A stretch of 64,000 nt of DNA, from contig JAXMAB010000009.1 in assembly GCA_046350655.1 (NCBI GenBank), positions 328,229-392,228 on the forward strand. The letters are read 5' to 3'. A program made the translations under genes and the position numbers. A model generated the notes under the pieces. The model had not been told where the DNA came from and did not search any database. It saw only the letters and a list, made by a program, of their open reading frames with translations. Shown here one piece after another: positions 8,840-17,738 of this stretch. The stretch's first letter is position 1; each line of letters starts with the position of its first letter. Origin of the DNA: JAEUHO01 sp046350655. GTDB lineage: Bacteria > Planctomycetota > PLA2 > JAEUHO01.

Positions 8840-9996
8840 GAGACGGCCTCCACGATCTTCTTCGCGGCGTCGGTCAGGTCGGTGGCGGGGACGATCGCGA
8901 GCCCGCTGGTCCGCAGGATCTCGCGGCCCTTCTCGACGTTCGTGCCCTCGAGGCGCACGACGAGCGGCACCTTGAGGCCCACGGCCTTCGTCGCCGCGAC
9001 GACGCCCTCGGCGAGCACGTCGCAGCGGAGGATGCCGCCGAAGATGTTGACGAGGATCCCCTTGACCGCGGGGTCCTCGAGGATGATCTGGAACGCGTTG
9101 GTGACCTGCTCGGTCGTGGCGCCGCCGCCGACGTCGAGGAAGTTCGCCGGCTCGCCGCCGTGGAGCTTCACGAGGTCCATGGTCGCCATCGCGAGGCCCG
9201 CGCCGTTCACGAGGCAGCCGATGTTGCCGTCGAGCTTGATGTAGGAGAGCCCGGCGTCCTTCGCGCGACGCTCCGTCGGGTCCTCCTCGTCGACGTCGCG
9301 CATGCCGGCGACGGCCGCCTGGCGGTAGAGCGCGTTGTCGTCGATGACGACCTTGCCGTCGAGGCAGACCACGCGGCCGTCCTTCGTCGTGACGAGCGGG
9401 TTCACCTCGACGAGCGACGCGTCGCGGTCGAGGAACACGCGCACGAGGCCCTGGAGGACCGCCGCGGCCTTGTTCACGAGGGCCTTCGGGAAGCCGAGGC
9501 GGAACGCCATGCGGCGCGCCTGGAACCCGTGGAGGCCCGCCCGGGCGTCGATCGTCTCGCGGACGATCGCGTTCGGGTCCTTCTCGGCGACCTCCTCGAT
9601 CTCCATGCCGCCCTGGCTCGACGCCATGAGGATGGGCGTCTCGAGCCGGCGGTCGAGCAGGACCGCGGCGTAGAACTCCTTGTCGAGGGGCAGGCCCTCC
9701 TCGACGAGGAGCCGGCGCACGATCGTGCCGCCGGGGCCCGTCTGCTTCGTGACGAGGGGCTTGCCGAGCAGCGCCGTCGCGACGCCCTTGGCCTCGTCGG
9801 CCGAGCGGACGAGCTTGACGCCGCCGGCCTTGCCGCGGCCGCCGGCGTGGATCTGGGCCTTGACGACGCCGAGGGCGGCGCCGAGCTCGGTGAACGCGGC
9901 GGCGGCGTCGTCGGCCGTGGCGGCGGAGCGGCCCCGCGGGACGGGGAGCCCGGCCTCGCGGAAGAGGGCCTTCGCCTGGAACTCGTGGAGCTTCAC
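8836..9996 (-). CDS. sucC: Succinyl-CoA ligase (ADP-forming) subunit beta
   Basis: 386 residues, close to the usual 388. The ATP-grasp fold is visible: KLHEFQAKALFREAGLPVPRG at the N-terminus, QIHAGGRGKAGGVKL (glycine-rich nucleotide loop), EVNPLVTTKDGRVVCLDGKV (metal-binding region), and the C-terminal CoA-ligase domain GIREAL-type NIFGGILRCDVLAEGVV. The start is GTG 9996, with GGAGG five bases upstream; the in-frame sequence further upstream is intergenic in character. sucC-sucD overlap by four bases and form an operon. A TAGCAT box lies about 26 bases before the start, and an M28 peptidase gene diverges from it. Confidence 0.97.
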   Translation of the reverse strand: MKLHEFQAKALFREAGLPVPRGRSAATADDAAAAFTELGAALGVVKAQIHAGGRGKAGGVKLVRSADEAKGVATALLGKPLVTKQTGPGGTIVRRLLVEEGLPLDKEFYAAVLLDRRLETPILMASSQGGMEIEEVAEKDPNAIVRETIDARAGLHGFQARRMAFRLGFPKALVNKAAAVLQGLVRVFLDRDASLVEVNPLVTTKDGRVVCLDGKVVIDDNALYRQAAVAGMRDVDEEDPTERRAKDAGLSYIKLDGNIGCLVNGAGLAMATMDLVKLHGGEPANFLDVGGGATTEQVTNAFQIILEDPAVKGILVNIFGGILRCDVLAEGVVAATKAVGLKVPLVVRLEGTNVEKGREILRTSGLAIVPATDLTDAAKKIVEAVS

Positions 9997-10137
9997 GGTC
10001 ACCTCCGGGGGGAGCGGGGATGCTACGCCCGGGGACGCCGGGGGCCCTAGCTCCGGCACGGGCCCGCGCGCCGCTCGCGCCGCCCCTCGGCGGGGCCCCG
10101 CGGGCGCGGGACGCAGCGGACCTCGCGGTCTCCCGCG

Positions 10138-10143
10138 TAGGAT
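10138..10143 (+). promoter_or_regulatory. TAGGAT -10-like box, leaderless geometry
   Basis: TAGGAT ends 8 bases before GTG 10152, so transcription would start at or next to the start codon. No Shine-Dalgarno sequence precedes this GTG and no good -35 hexamer is visible. Confidence 0.4.
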
Positions 10144-10151
10144 CGCGGCCC

Positions 10152-12041
10152 GTGGCCCTCCGTCCGCCCCCGCGCGCCGTCGCCTCCGCCGTGGCGGCCC
10201 TCGCCCTCCTCGCCGTGGTCCTCGCGGGCGCGCCCGCGTCCGCGACGCCGCCGCCGCCCGCCGAACACGACCCCGAGATCACGAAGGCCGAGCTCTCCGC
10301 GTGGGTGAAGGCGCTCGCCGACGACGCGATGGAGGGGCGCGAGTCGGGCGAGCCCGGGTGCGACGCCGCGTCGGAGTGGCTCGCGGCCGAGTTCGGCCGC
10401 CTCGGGCTGCGGCCGGCGGGCGACGGCGGCACGTTCTTCCAGCAGTTCACGATCCCGCGCGGCGTGAAGGTGCTGCCGGCGACGACGTTGACCGTGACCG
10501 GCAAGGGGGGCAAGCCGGTCGCGTTCCGCCTGGCCGAGGAGTTCGCCCCCGCCGACGTGTCGGGGCCCGGCGACGTGACGGCCGACGCGGTGTTCGCGGG
10601 CTACGGCATCCGCGCGCCGGAGCACGGGTACGACGACTACGCCGACCTCGACGCGAAGGGGCGCGTCGTCGTGGTGCTGCGGCGCGCGCCGGCGTGGGAG
10701 GACAAGAAGAGCCCGTTCGCGACGCCGCAGGCCCTCGAGAAGTTCGCGTCGTTCCAGGCGAAGGCCGACGCGGCGGCCGCCGCGGGCGCGGTGGCGCTCG
10801 TCATCGTCAACGACCCCGCGTCGTCGACGACGAAGGAGAAGGACGACCTCAAGCCCGCGGGCGGCGGGCAGGCGGGCAAGCTGCCGGTCGTGCAGGTGGT
10901 CTGGAAGGGCGCCGGCGCGCGGCTGTCCGACGCGCTGGGGCTGCCGCTCGCCAAGCGCCAGGCCCAGCTCGACGGCAAGCTGATGCCGAAGAGCGAGGCC
11001 CTCGACGGCGTCACCGTGCGCGTCCACTGCGCGCTCGAGCCCGAGGTCCGCAAGGTGCGCAACGTGGCGGCGCTGCTCGTGCCCGAGCGGACCGTGACCG
11101 CCGACGCCGCCGGCGCCGCGGGCCCGGCGGCGGGCGAGCCGAAGGAGACCGTCGTCGTCGGCGCCCACTACGACCACGTCGGCCGCGGCCGCTTCGGGTC
11201 GCTCGCGGGCGCGGCGGCCGACGGCAAGATCCACAACGGCGCCGACGACAACGCGTCGGGCACCGCGGCGATGCTCGAGGTGGCGGGCTGGCTGACGGCG
11301 CGCCGGGCCGAGCTGTCGCGCCGCGTGCTCTTCCTCGGGTTCTCCGGCGAGGAGCTCGGGCTGCTCGGCAGCAAGAAGTACGTCGAGGCGCCGCTCGTCC
11401 CGCTCGCCGACACGGTCGCGATGCTCAACCTCGACATGGTCGGTCGCCTCGACGAACGCCTCTACGTCGGCGGCACGGGCACGTCGCCGCTCTGGCCCGA
11501 CGCGCTCGAGCGGCTCAACAAGGCGGGCCCGCGCCTCACGCTCAAGCTCTGGCCCGGCGGCAAGGCGCCGAGCGACCACGAGTCCTTCTACGGGAAGGAC
11601 GTGCCGGTCCTCTTCTTCTTCACCGGCCTCCACGGCGACTACCACCGTCCGAGCGACGACTGGAACACGCTCAACTACGACGGCCACGCGAAGGTCGCGC
11701 GCCTCGCGGCCGCCGTCGCCCTCGAGGTCGCGACCTGCCCGACGCGCCCCGCCTTCACGAAGTGCGACGCGGGCGGCTTCGAGGTCGGGCCCTGGCTCGG
11801 CCTCTCGGTGGACCCGAAGCCCGACGGCCTCGTGGTCTCCCACGTCGACGACAAGAGCCCCGCGAAGAAGGCGGGCGTGAAGGAGGGCGACCGCCTCCTC
11901 GAGTGGTCCGGGGCGCCGCTGAAGGACGCGAACGCCTTCAACGAGTTCCTCTCGAAGTCGAAGCCCGGCGACAAGCTCGAGCTCACGATCGAGCGCAAGG
12001 GCAAGAAGCAGAAGCTCACCGTGACGATGGGGAGCACCTGA
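10152..12041 (+). CDS. Secreted M28-family zinc aminopeptidase with PA and PDZ domains
   Basis: 629 residues. The signal peptide is VASAVAALALLAVVLAGAPASA. A PA-like insert (GYGIRAPEHGYDDYADLDAKG ... GAVALVIVND) lies at about 140-300. The M28 catalytic domain is at about 330-530, with the expected metal and catalytic residues: H339/D341 in GAHYDHVG, D365/D366 in GADDNASG, E400/E401 in SGEELG, D428 in LNLDMVG and H498 in DYHRPSDD. A PDZ domain (GLVVSHVDDKSPAKKAGVKEGD) covers about 540-629. It likely trims peptides in the periplasm or outside the cell. GTG 10152 was chosen because it sits just before the basic n-region; the upstream open frame has no signal-like character. Confidence 0.9.
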   Translation: MALRPPPRAVASAVAALALLAVVLAGAPASATPPPPAEHDPEITKAELSAWVKALADDAMEGRESGEPGCDAASEWLAAEFGRLGLRPAGDGGTFFQQFTIPRGVKVLPATTLTVTGKGGKPVAFRLAEEFAPADVSGPGDVTADAVFAGYGIRAPEHGYDDYADLDAKGRVVVVLRRAPAWEDKKSPFATPQALEKFASFQAKADAAAAAGAVALVIVNDPASSTTKEKDDLKPAGGGQAGKLPVVQVVWKGAGARLSDALGLPLAKRQAQLDGKLMPKSEALDGVTVRVHCALEPEVRKVRNVAALLVPERTVTADAAGAAGPAAGEPKETVVVGAHYDHVGRGRFGSLAGAAADGKIHNGADDNASGTAAMLEVAGWLTARRAELSRRVLFLGFSGEELGLLGSKKYVEAPLVPLADTVAMLNLDMVGRLDERLYVGGTGTSPLWPDALERLNKAGPRLTLKLWPGGKAPSDHESFYGKDVPVLFFFTGLHGDYHRPSDDWNTLNYDGHAKVARLAAAVALEVATCPTRPAFTKCDAGGFEVGPWLGLSVDPKPDGLVVSHVDDKSPAKKAGVKEGDRLLEWSGAPLKDANAFNEFLSKSKPGDKLELTIERKGKKQKLTVTMGST

Positions 12042-12107
12042 CGCGCGCGCGCGTCGTGTCGGTCCCTCGGCCGATCGGCTCGAGCGCCGCGCCATCGCGT
12101 CTCCCGC

Positions 12108-12136
12108 CCGACATCCCACGCGGAAACCTGTATGAT
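12108..12136 (+). promoter_or_regulatory. Putative sigma-70 promoter of the CHAT gene
   Basis: CCGACA (12108-12113, 4/6 match to TTGACA), a 17-base spacer and TATGAT (12131-12136, 5/6). This predicts a leader of about 20 bases carrying the GGGGGA Shine-Dalgarno sequence before ATG 12161. Confidence 0.5.
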
Positions 12137-12160
12137 CCACCCGCACCGCGGGGGACAGAC

Positions 12161-15100
12161 ATGAGCTGGAGCCGATGGTCGGTCCTGCTGGTGATCGCGA
12201 CGCTCGGAAGCCAAGGAGTGCCGCCGGCCGTCGCGACGGCAGATGACCCCCCCGGTCCTGCCGCTCCGCCGAACGCCCCGGTCCCTCCACCGCAGGCGGC
12301 TCCCGGTCTTCGAGTCGCGAGACGGTCGGCGCCCGAGATCGCGGCGCAGGTCGTGCGGGCCGCGTCCGAGATGAACGCGGCGAAACTGGCCGTGCTCGCG
12401 ACGGAAGCCGAGCGCGACGTGTGGCTTGTCATTGACGAACTGGAAGCGCTCGGTGACATGGCCGCGGCCCGGGCGTTCGGCGCCGCGCTCCCCAAGGAGT
12501 GCGGAACCCGCGTGCTCGCATATCTCGGAACCGATCGTCCGGCGGCGACTGCACCCACCGTCCGCGCCCGTCTTCAGGCGCTCGACGCGGTGAAGGAGCC
12601 GATCGACGGACTGCCGTCGTGGTTCCAGGGGGACGTCTCGCCGCCTGCAGGCACCGTCCTGGAGTTGCGGTGCTACTGGGCGTTGGCAAGGGCGCTCGCT
12701 CGAACCGGATCGACGACGCCCGCTTTGAACACCTACCAGCACGCGACGCGACTCGCGCTGGCGCTCGACTGTCTCGAGATCGAAGCGAGCACGATGGCGG
12801 AAGCGCCCGGCGTCGCGCTCGCTGCCGGCTTCTGCGACACCGCGCGAAGACTGCTCGAGGAACTGCTCTCCAGACAGGAGGTCCGAGGAACTCCGCTTGC
12901 GCGGACTCGGACGCGACTCAATCTGGGGCACGTCGCGGCCAACGCCGGAGACCTCCCTCGGGCGCAGCGCGAGTTCGAGGCCGCCATCGCCGGATTCCGC
13001 GCCCTGAACCGCCCCGTCCAAGCCGCATCCGCCCGCTCTGCCCGGGCCGCTGTGCTCGCGCTGGCGGGCTCCTTCAGCGAGTCACTGCATGAGCAGAGCC
13101 GGGCGCTCGCGGAACTGGAGACGCTCGCGCCCGAGTCGACGGCTCTCGCCGAGTGCCTCCTGCGACTGGGGAACCTGCACTGGGCGATGTCCGACAGGCG
13201 CACGGCACGGACGTGGTACACGCGCGCGCTCGCCCGGATGGAAGCGCTGAAGGATGCGCAGGGCGTGGCCAGCGCCAAGGGCAATCTCGCCCTGTGGGAA
13301 CACGAGCAGGGCGAGTCCGCCGCGGCGCTCCAGCTGCTGGAGGACGCACGAGACGCGTTCGCCAAGTCCGGCGATACCCTGAATGCCCTCTGGGCGGACG
13401 AGAACCGTGCGCAGGTCCTCTCGGACGTCGGCGACCCGACGGAGGCGCAGGCGGCCCATCAGGGCGTTCTCGGCAAGTTCGTCGATCGGAACCTCCCGGT
13501 CGGCGCGGCCTGCGCCCTCGAGGGGATCGGCAGAGCCTGCATCCGCGCCCATGACTTCGTCAAGGCAGCGGAGCACTTCCAACGCGCGCTCTCTGAGGCA
13601 GAACGACTCGACGCTTACCTGATCCGCGTATCCGCGATGGCCGGGCTCGTGGAGGCCCATTCAGGCGCAGGCCGCGCGAGAGAAGCCGTCGCTGCCGCGC
13701 TCGCCCTCGTGGACGCGCAGCGACGGTACTATGCCGAACTGCCGCAGTCCGGAGGCGTTGGCTCGGACTCCCGCATCGTGGATGCATTCGAGTCCGCGAT
13801 CGACGCAGCGTTCGACTTGCAGGACAAGGCGGCGATGCAGCAACTGATCGAGGCGGTTCGCGGACATCGCCTGCTCAAGGCGATGGGCGGACGCGAGCGA
13901 CTCCGCCAGGTCGTGATGCCGACCGACATCCGAGCCAGGGAAGACGCGCTCCGAACCGCCGCGATCGAGGCTCTCGCTCGACTGCGCTCCGCGTTCGGCG
14001 GAGGCAACACGAGAGAGACGCGAGACGAGCTGCGCCGAACGTACGAGACGAACCTGGCGCAGGCGGCCTTGGTCTGGCAGGAGTTCCTCGCATCCCTCGA
14101 GCTGGACACGCTCGCCGGCCTCCTGACGCCACGCACGTCCGACATCTCGGCGATCCAGGCGCGCCTTGCACCCGACGAGCAGTTCGTCTACTACGCGTCG
14201 GGCCGGCGACGGCAATACGCGCTGGTGATCTCCAAGTCGACCGCGACAGCCCACAGACTCGAAGACCTGAACTCACTTCGTGCGGAACTGGACGCCTTCC
14301 ACCCCGATGACGACACGGTCGATCCATCGGCTGCGGCGCTATCGCTTCGCAGGAAGCTGCTCGATCCGCTGGCGATCCCCAGGTCGACGCGTACGCTTCT
14401 CATCTGCCCCGACGAGTTGACGGCGTACGTTCCGTTTCTCCTCCTCGACGACACGCGAGCATACGCATTCGAGCCATCCGGTTCCGTCTACGACGCACTG
14501 ATGGCAGACCGGATCATCCGGGGCACCAAGGCACTGATCCTCGCGAACCCATCGTATGCCGCCCTCGTCCCGGAGCGCCTTGCCGCCGCCCGGAACATGA
14601 CCTCGCCGTTGGCCGCGTTGCCGGGGACGCTCAAGGAGATCCCCATCGTCCGGCGGGACGCGGCGGACATCGTCCTGCAGGGCGACGGAGCTACGGTGCC
14701 TGCACTCCGAGACACCCTGGCACGGCACGCGACGACTCGCTTCTCGGTCGTGCACTTCGGATGTCACGGTATCGTAGATCGACAGCACCCGGCGCGGTCG
14801 GTCCTGGCTCTTACCCCCACCGCGGCCGACGATGGGCTACTCGACGCGGCAGAGATCTTCCGCCTGCGCATCCGCTCCGACCTCATCGTGCTCTCGGCAT
14901 GCGACACCGCATCCGACCGCCACGACCGTGGTGAAGGGCTCTCGGGTCTCGTGCGGGCGTTCTTCTACGCGGGCACTCCCCGGATCGTTGCCTCGCTGTG
15001 GAAGATCAACGACTCGACCGCCCCGAACACGATGGAGCAGTTCTACCGCGAGTTTCGCTCCGGTGTGGGCGTAGCGGAGTCGCTCCGCCGCGCCCAGAGA

Positions 15101-15184
15101 GGGACGAACGTACCCGCAGCACGACCGCGATTGTGGGCCTCCTGGGTCCTGTTCGGTGTTCCGGGCGTGGCCCGCGCCCCATGA
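12161..15184 (+). CDS. Secreted TPR-CHAT caspase-like protease
   Basis: 1007 residues. The signal peptide is SVLLVIATLGSQGVPPAVATA. TPR repeats lie at about 190-490 (LNLGHVAANAGDLPRAQREFE, LLRLGNLHWAMSDRRTARTWY, KGNLALWEHEQGESAAALQLL). A helical linker leads to a C-terminal CHAT domain at about 690-1005. The catalytic dyad is intact: H869 in VVHFGCHG and C914 in VLSACDTA, followed by the conserved GLSGLVRAFFYAGTPRIVASLW. CHAT proteins are cysteine peptidases of the caspase/separase clan and are often regulated through partner proteins bound by their TPRs; the partner here is unknown. GC is lower than in flanking genes (58% in one counted line), which suggests acquisition. Its secretion is notable because well-studied CHAT proteases such as Craspase are cytoplasmic. 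Confidence 0.9.
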   Translation: MSWSRWSVLLVIATLGSQGVPPAVATADDPPGPAAPPNAPVPPPQAAPGLRVARRSAPEIAAQVVRAASEMNAAKLAVLATEAERDVWLVIDELEALGDMAAARAFGAALPKECGTRVLAYLGTDRPAATAPTVRARLQALDAVKEPIDGLPSWFQGDVSPPAGTVLELRCYWALARALARTGSTTPALNTYQHATRLALALDCLEIEASTMAEAPGVALAAGFCDTARRLLEELLSRQEVRGTPLARTRTRLNLGHVAANAGDLPRAQREFEAAIAGFRALNRPVQAASARSARAAVLALAGSFSESLHEQSRALAELETLAPESTALAECLLRLGNLHWAMSDRRTARTWYTRALARMEALKDAQGVASAKGNLALWEHEQGESAAALQLLEDARDAFAKSGDTLNALWADENRAQVLSDVGDPTEAQAAHQGVLGKFVDRNLPVGAACALEGIGRACIRAHDFVKAAEHFQRALSEAERLDAYLIRVSAMAGLVEAHSGAGRAREAVAAALALVDAQRRYYAELPQSGGVGSDSRIVDAFESAIDAAFDLQDKAAMQQLIEAVRGHRLLKAMGGRERLRQVVMPTDIRAREDALRTAAIEALARLRSAFGGGNTRETRDELRRTYETNLAQAALVWQEFLASLELDTLAGLLTPRTSDISAIQARLAPDEQFVYYASGRRRQYALVISKSTATAHRLEDLNSLRAELDAFHPDDDTVDPSAAALSLRRKLLDPLAIPRSTRTLLICPDELTAYVPFLLLDDTRAYAFEPSGSVYDALMADRIIRGTKALILANPSYAALVPERLAAARNMTSPLAALPGTLKEIPIVRRDAADIVLQGDGATVPALRDTLARHATTRFSVVHFGCHGIVDRQHPARSVLALTPTAADDGLLDAAEIFRLRIRSDLIVLSACDTASDRHDRGEGLSGLVRAFFYAGTPRIVASLWKINDSTAPNTMEQFYREFRSGVGVAESLRRAQRGTNVPAARPRLWASWVLFGVPGVARAP

Positions 15185-15245
15185 ATCGGAGGACCGATGG
15201 GTTCGCCGGGCCGCGCCCTGAACATTGACCGTGGCACCGCGCCCG

Positions 15246-15830
15246 CTACTTCTCCAGTGACAGGTAGACGTCCGTGTCGAAGCAACTGATGTTCGACTGG
15301 ATCCCGTAGTACATGCGGACGCGCACGCGGTAGCGTCCGTTATGCTCATCGGCGACCGCGTCCTCCCATCCGTTGTTGTAGTAGGTCGCGTGGACTCGCC
15401 TCAAGAACGTCTGCGTCCCGCAGGAAAGCACCTCGCTGAGTCGAACCGGGTGGTTTCCGGCCTTCATCTGCAACCGGAAGGCGAGAGTGGGGACCTTCGC
15501 GACGGGGATTACGTCCTGGGGAGCCGCGCTGTTCGGGGGAATGTCAGCCGTCGGGGAGTAGGCCGCTGGATTCGAACAGTCGACGTCGTCGCACCGGTTG
15601 ACAATCGTCTCTTCCATCTCGATGTACTCGTCCTCATCATCGTTCTCGAGCCTGAAGAGTTGGAACGGCAGTGGGTCCGGACGACCGTCCCGAGTCGCCT
15701 CCCCGAACGACGGCGCACCGCCCGTCGGCGCAGATCCCTGGCGACAGCAGCATTGATGCGATGAGTTGCACGCGCCGAGCGAGAGCACTGCGCTGAACCC
15801 GACGATCGCAAGCAGGATCTTGGCGTTCAC
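15246..15830 (-). CDS. Cys-rich lipoprotein of unknown function
   Basis: 194 residues. The lipobox is VLSLGAC after a short basic/hydrophobic leader (NAKILLAIVGFSA). CC(C) clusters (HQCCCRQG, NRCDDVDC) follow, then an acidic segment (ENDDEDEYIEMEE) and a beta-rich C-terminus (RYRVRVRMYYGIQS). I recognise no family. The start GTG 15830 has an ideal AAGGAGGTGA Shine-Dalgarno sequence 8 bases upstream; the longer reading from GTG 15860 would place that sequence inside the gene. It lies 73 bases downstream of the metzincin gene on the same strand, is convergent with the CHAT gene, and shares their lower GC. Confidence 0.75.
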   Translation of the reverse strand: MNAKILLAIVGFSAVLSLGACNSSHQCCCRQGSAPTGGAPSFGEATRDGRPDPLPFQLFRLENDDEDEYIEMEETIVNRCDDVDCSNPAAYSPTADIPPNSAAPQDVIPVAKVPTLAFRLQMKAGNHPVRLSEVLSCGTQTFLRRVHATYYNNGWEDAVADEHNGRYRVRVRMYYGIQSNISCFDTDVYLSLEK

Positions 15831-15903
15831 GAGAGTCACCTCCTTCTGGTCCTGAGACACGGTGCAGACTCACTCTTGGCGACCCCGACGACCGCACCAC
15901 ACG

Positions 15904-17205
15904 TCATCGGTTGCCACGACCTCGAAATCCCGCCGCGAAGCAGCCGACCGCCTGAAGCACGCGTGCGTTATTGGCGCAGCAGGACTCTCCATGGAGCGGG
16001 CCGCCTAGATATGGAAGCGGCGCGGAGTACCTCGGGACTCGATTCGTGAACGACGAACCGGCGTCGAGGGTAGCACCCTCCGCCATCACGGTGATCCGCT
16101 CGTCGTTCGGCCCAAGCTGGAATCGGAATCCATGCCGATCGCATCCACTCGAGCCACAGCACTTGCAGCGGGCGACATCGTGATCGCATCCGAGATTGTG
16201 ACCAAGTTCGTGCGCGAGCGTCAGCATGGGCGCGGCGGCGCTGACGTTGACCACCGAGAGTGCATCGTCTCCGCGACTCGACCGTGGGTCAGCGATGAAC
16301 TGCGCCCATCCGGCCGCCATGCGCTGATCCTCGACGAACACGGAGAGGAGGTCTGCGTTGCCGCGCCTGTCATGGAGGACCCGATACTCGCCCTGGCCGC
16401 GGATCGCACCCTCAAGGAGCGCGCCGATGCCCTCGGCTGGCTCGGTGAACTCGACAGCGAAGACATCGAGCAAGTGAAACTTGAACGACGTGACGCCACT
16501 CCACTCCAGCGCCGCATTCGCGCAGGCGACCGCCGAGTGAGCGGCGAGGACCACGCCCGTCTCGTCGAGGACGGTCTTCTTTGCCTGTTCGGTGTATGCG
16601 ACCGATACGTCGACCGTATCGCCACAGGCGGCTCGTCGCTCGGACGCCGCGGCAAGTTCGCGTCCGCCGGCCCGACGCACACCGCATCGGAGAGCGGTCG
16701 GGTGGAACTGGTTCCGCAGGAGGACGAACTCACCCCGCAGTGAAGTAACTTGGAGCGTCCCGACGTCCGGCGACCAGACGATCAGGTCGAAGCGCCGCTC
16801 GTCGCTGGGTAGTACCGCAGAGTCCCGGATGAGGGGCTGAACAGTGGTCAGGACGGCATCGCCTCGGAGATCCCCGACTACCCGACCGCGCCAACTCGCG
16901 CCCGAGTCGAACCGGTCGGCCGTGGCGAACTCGATCGCGACGACCCGGTCGAACCATGGAAGGGTCGCCCTGAAGTTTGTCTCGGACGCGATCGCGCGGG
17001 AGAACCGCGGGTCGACGACGAACGCACGCCCGCCGAGAGCGGTAACTCGGGCCAGGACGTCCGGTTCGGGCCGACCGGCAGCAACCGGCGCGGAGAGATC
17101 GATCACCGGGACGAGCGCCGGTTCATCGCCCGCGACCGACGGGGCCGTGTGCACAGTGCACGCGGCGAGGACTGCGACGGCTCGAGATACCCAGTTCCAG
17201 CGCAT
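15904..17205 (-). CDS. Secreted metzincin-type zinc metalloprotease
   Basis: 433 residues. The signal peptide is VSRAVAVLAACTVHTAPSVAG. An N-terminal beta-rich prodomain-like region lies at about 30-190, with a possible cysteine-switch region RCGVRRAGG. The catalytic domain begins at TVDVSVAYTEQAKK. The zinc site HELGHNLGCDHD (332-343) fits HExxHxxGxxHD, and ITVMAEG (M374) is a plausible Met-turn, so this is a metzincin of reprolysin/M12 or M72-like type. A Cys cluster (CKCCGSSGC) directly follows the zinc site and is probably disulfide-bonded. ATG 17205 precedes the signal peptide directly; GTG 17238 would add 11 residues. The gene belongs to the lower-GC stretch with the CHAT gene. Confidence 0.88.
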   Translation of the reverse strand: MRWNWVSRAVAVLAACTVHTAPSVAGDEPALVPVIDLSAPVAAGRPEPDVLARVTALGGRAFVVDPRFSRAIASETNFRATLPWFDRVVAIEFATADRFDSGASWRGRVVGDLRGDAVLTTVQPLIRDSAVLPSDERRFDLIVWSPDVGTLQVTSLRGEFVLLRNQFHPTALRCGVRRAGGRELAAASERRAACGDTVDVSVAYTEQAKKTVLDETGVVLAAHSAVACANAALEWSGVTSFKFHLLDVFAVEFTEPAEGIGALLEGAIRGQGEYRVLHDRRGNADLLSVFVEDQRMAAGWAQFIADPRSSRGDDALSVVNVSAAAPMLTLAHELGHNLGCDHDVARCKCCGSSGCDRHGFRFQLGPNDERITVMAEGATLDAGSSFTNRVPRYSAPLPYLGGPLHGESCCANNARVLQAVGCFAAGFRGRGNR

Positions 17206-17738
17206 TGGCCCCCCCGGCCGCAAACCGCGCTCGATCACCGTACGCGGTCATTGGTAGCAGAGACCCCGTTCAACGTCCATAGGTGGACTCCTCCGCCACG
17301 GTGGTCAGTCCGTTCGCAGCCCACGAGTCTCGGCGGATCGGCCGATGGACCCTTGCCGGTGGCTGAACCGGACGCCGACGCGCGCGTGGTGCCGACTCCG
17401 TCTGCCGACTCGGCTTCGCTACCCGGCGACTCCCGGGGGCACCCGGATCTGCCAGTTCGCTCTCCGCTGCCGCGCTCGGGACCGGTCGGCAATCGCGGAC
17501 GATTGACGCCCCCCCCGGGTGGCAATCGCCTACGCGTCGTGGCCGTGTCGTCAGGCGTCGATGGGAGTTGGAGGGCAATCTCTCGATCGACGACATCGAC
17601 GCGCTGGGCGTCGTGAGACTTGCCTCGAGAGGGGGCGCGCATCCCACCCGCCGCAAACCCACGTTGTCCCCTCGAAAGCGCGCGACGTGAGACCCGCCAG
17701 TCTGGGAATCGGGGACAGCATGGTTCGGGACTCGATTG
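17206..17738. other. 533-base gene-free stretch at the edge of the lower-GC island
   Basis: No convincing gene or RNA is visible; the short open frames on both strands lack composition or motifs typical of the region. It holds the upstream region of the metzincin gene and ends at the stop codon of the MBL/rhodanese gene. No integrase, tRNA or clear direct repeat that would mark an insertion site was found. Confidence 0.5.

Noticed and set aside
12161..17205. Calling the CHAT/metzincin block an integrated mobile element
   Set aside because: No integrase, transposase, tRNA end or flanking direct repeat was found; only lower GC supports transfer.
17235..17662. Two overlapping minus-strand open frames in the gap before the metzincin gene
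   Set aside because: They overlap each other in different frames, lack recognisable domains, signal peptides or good ribosome binding sites, and would place a gene on the metzincin upstream region.
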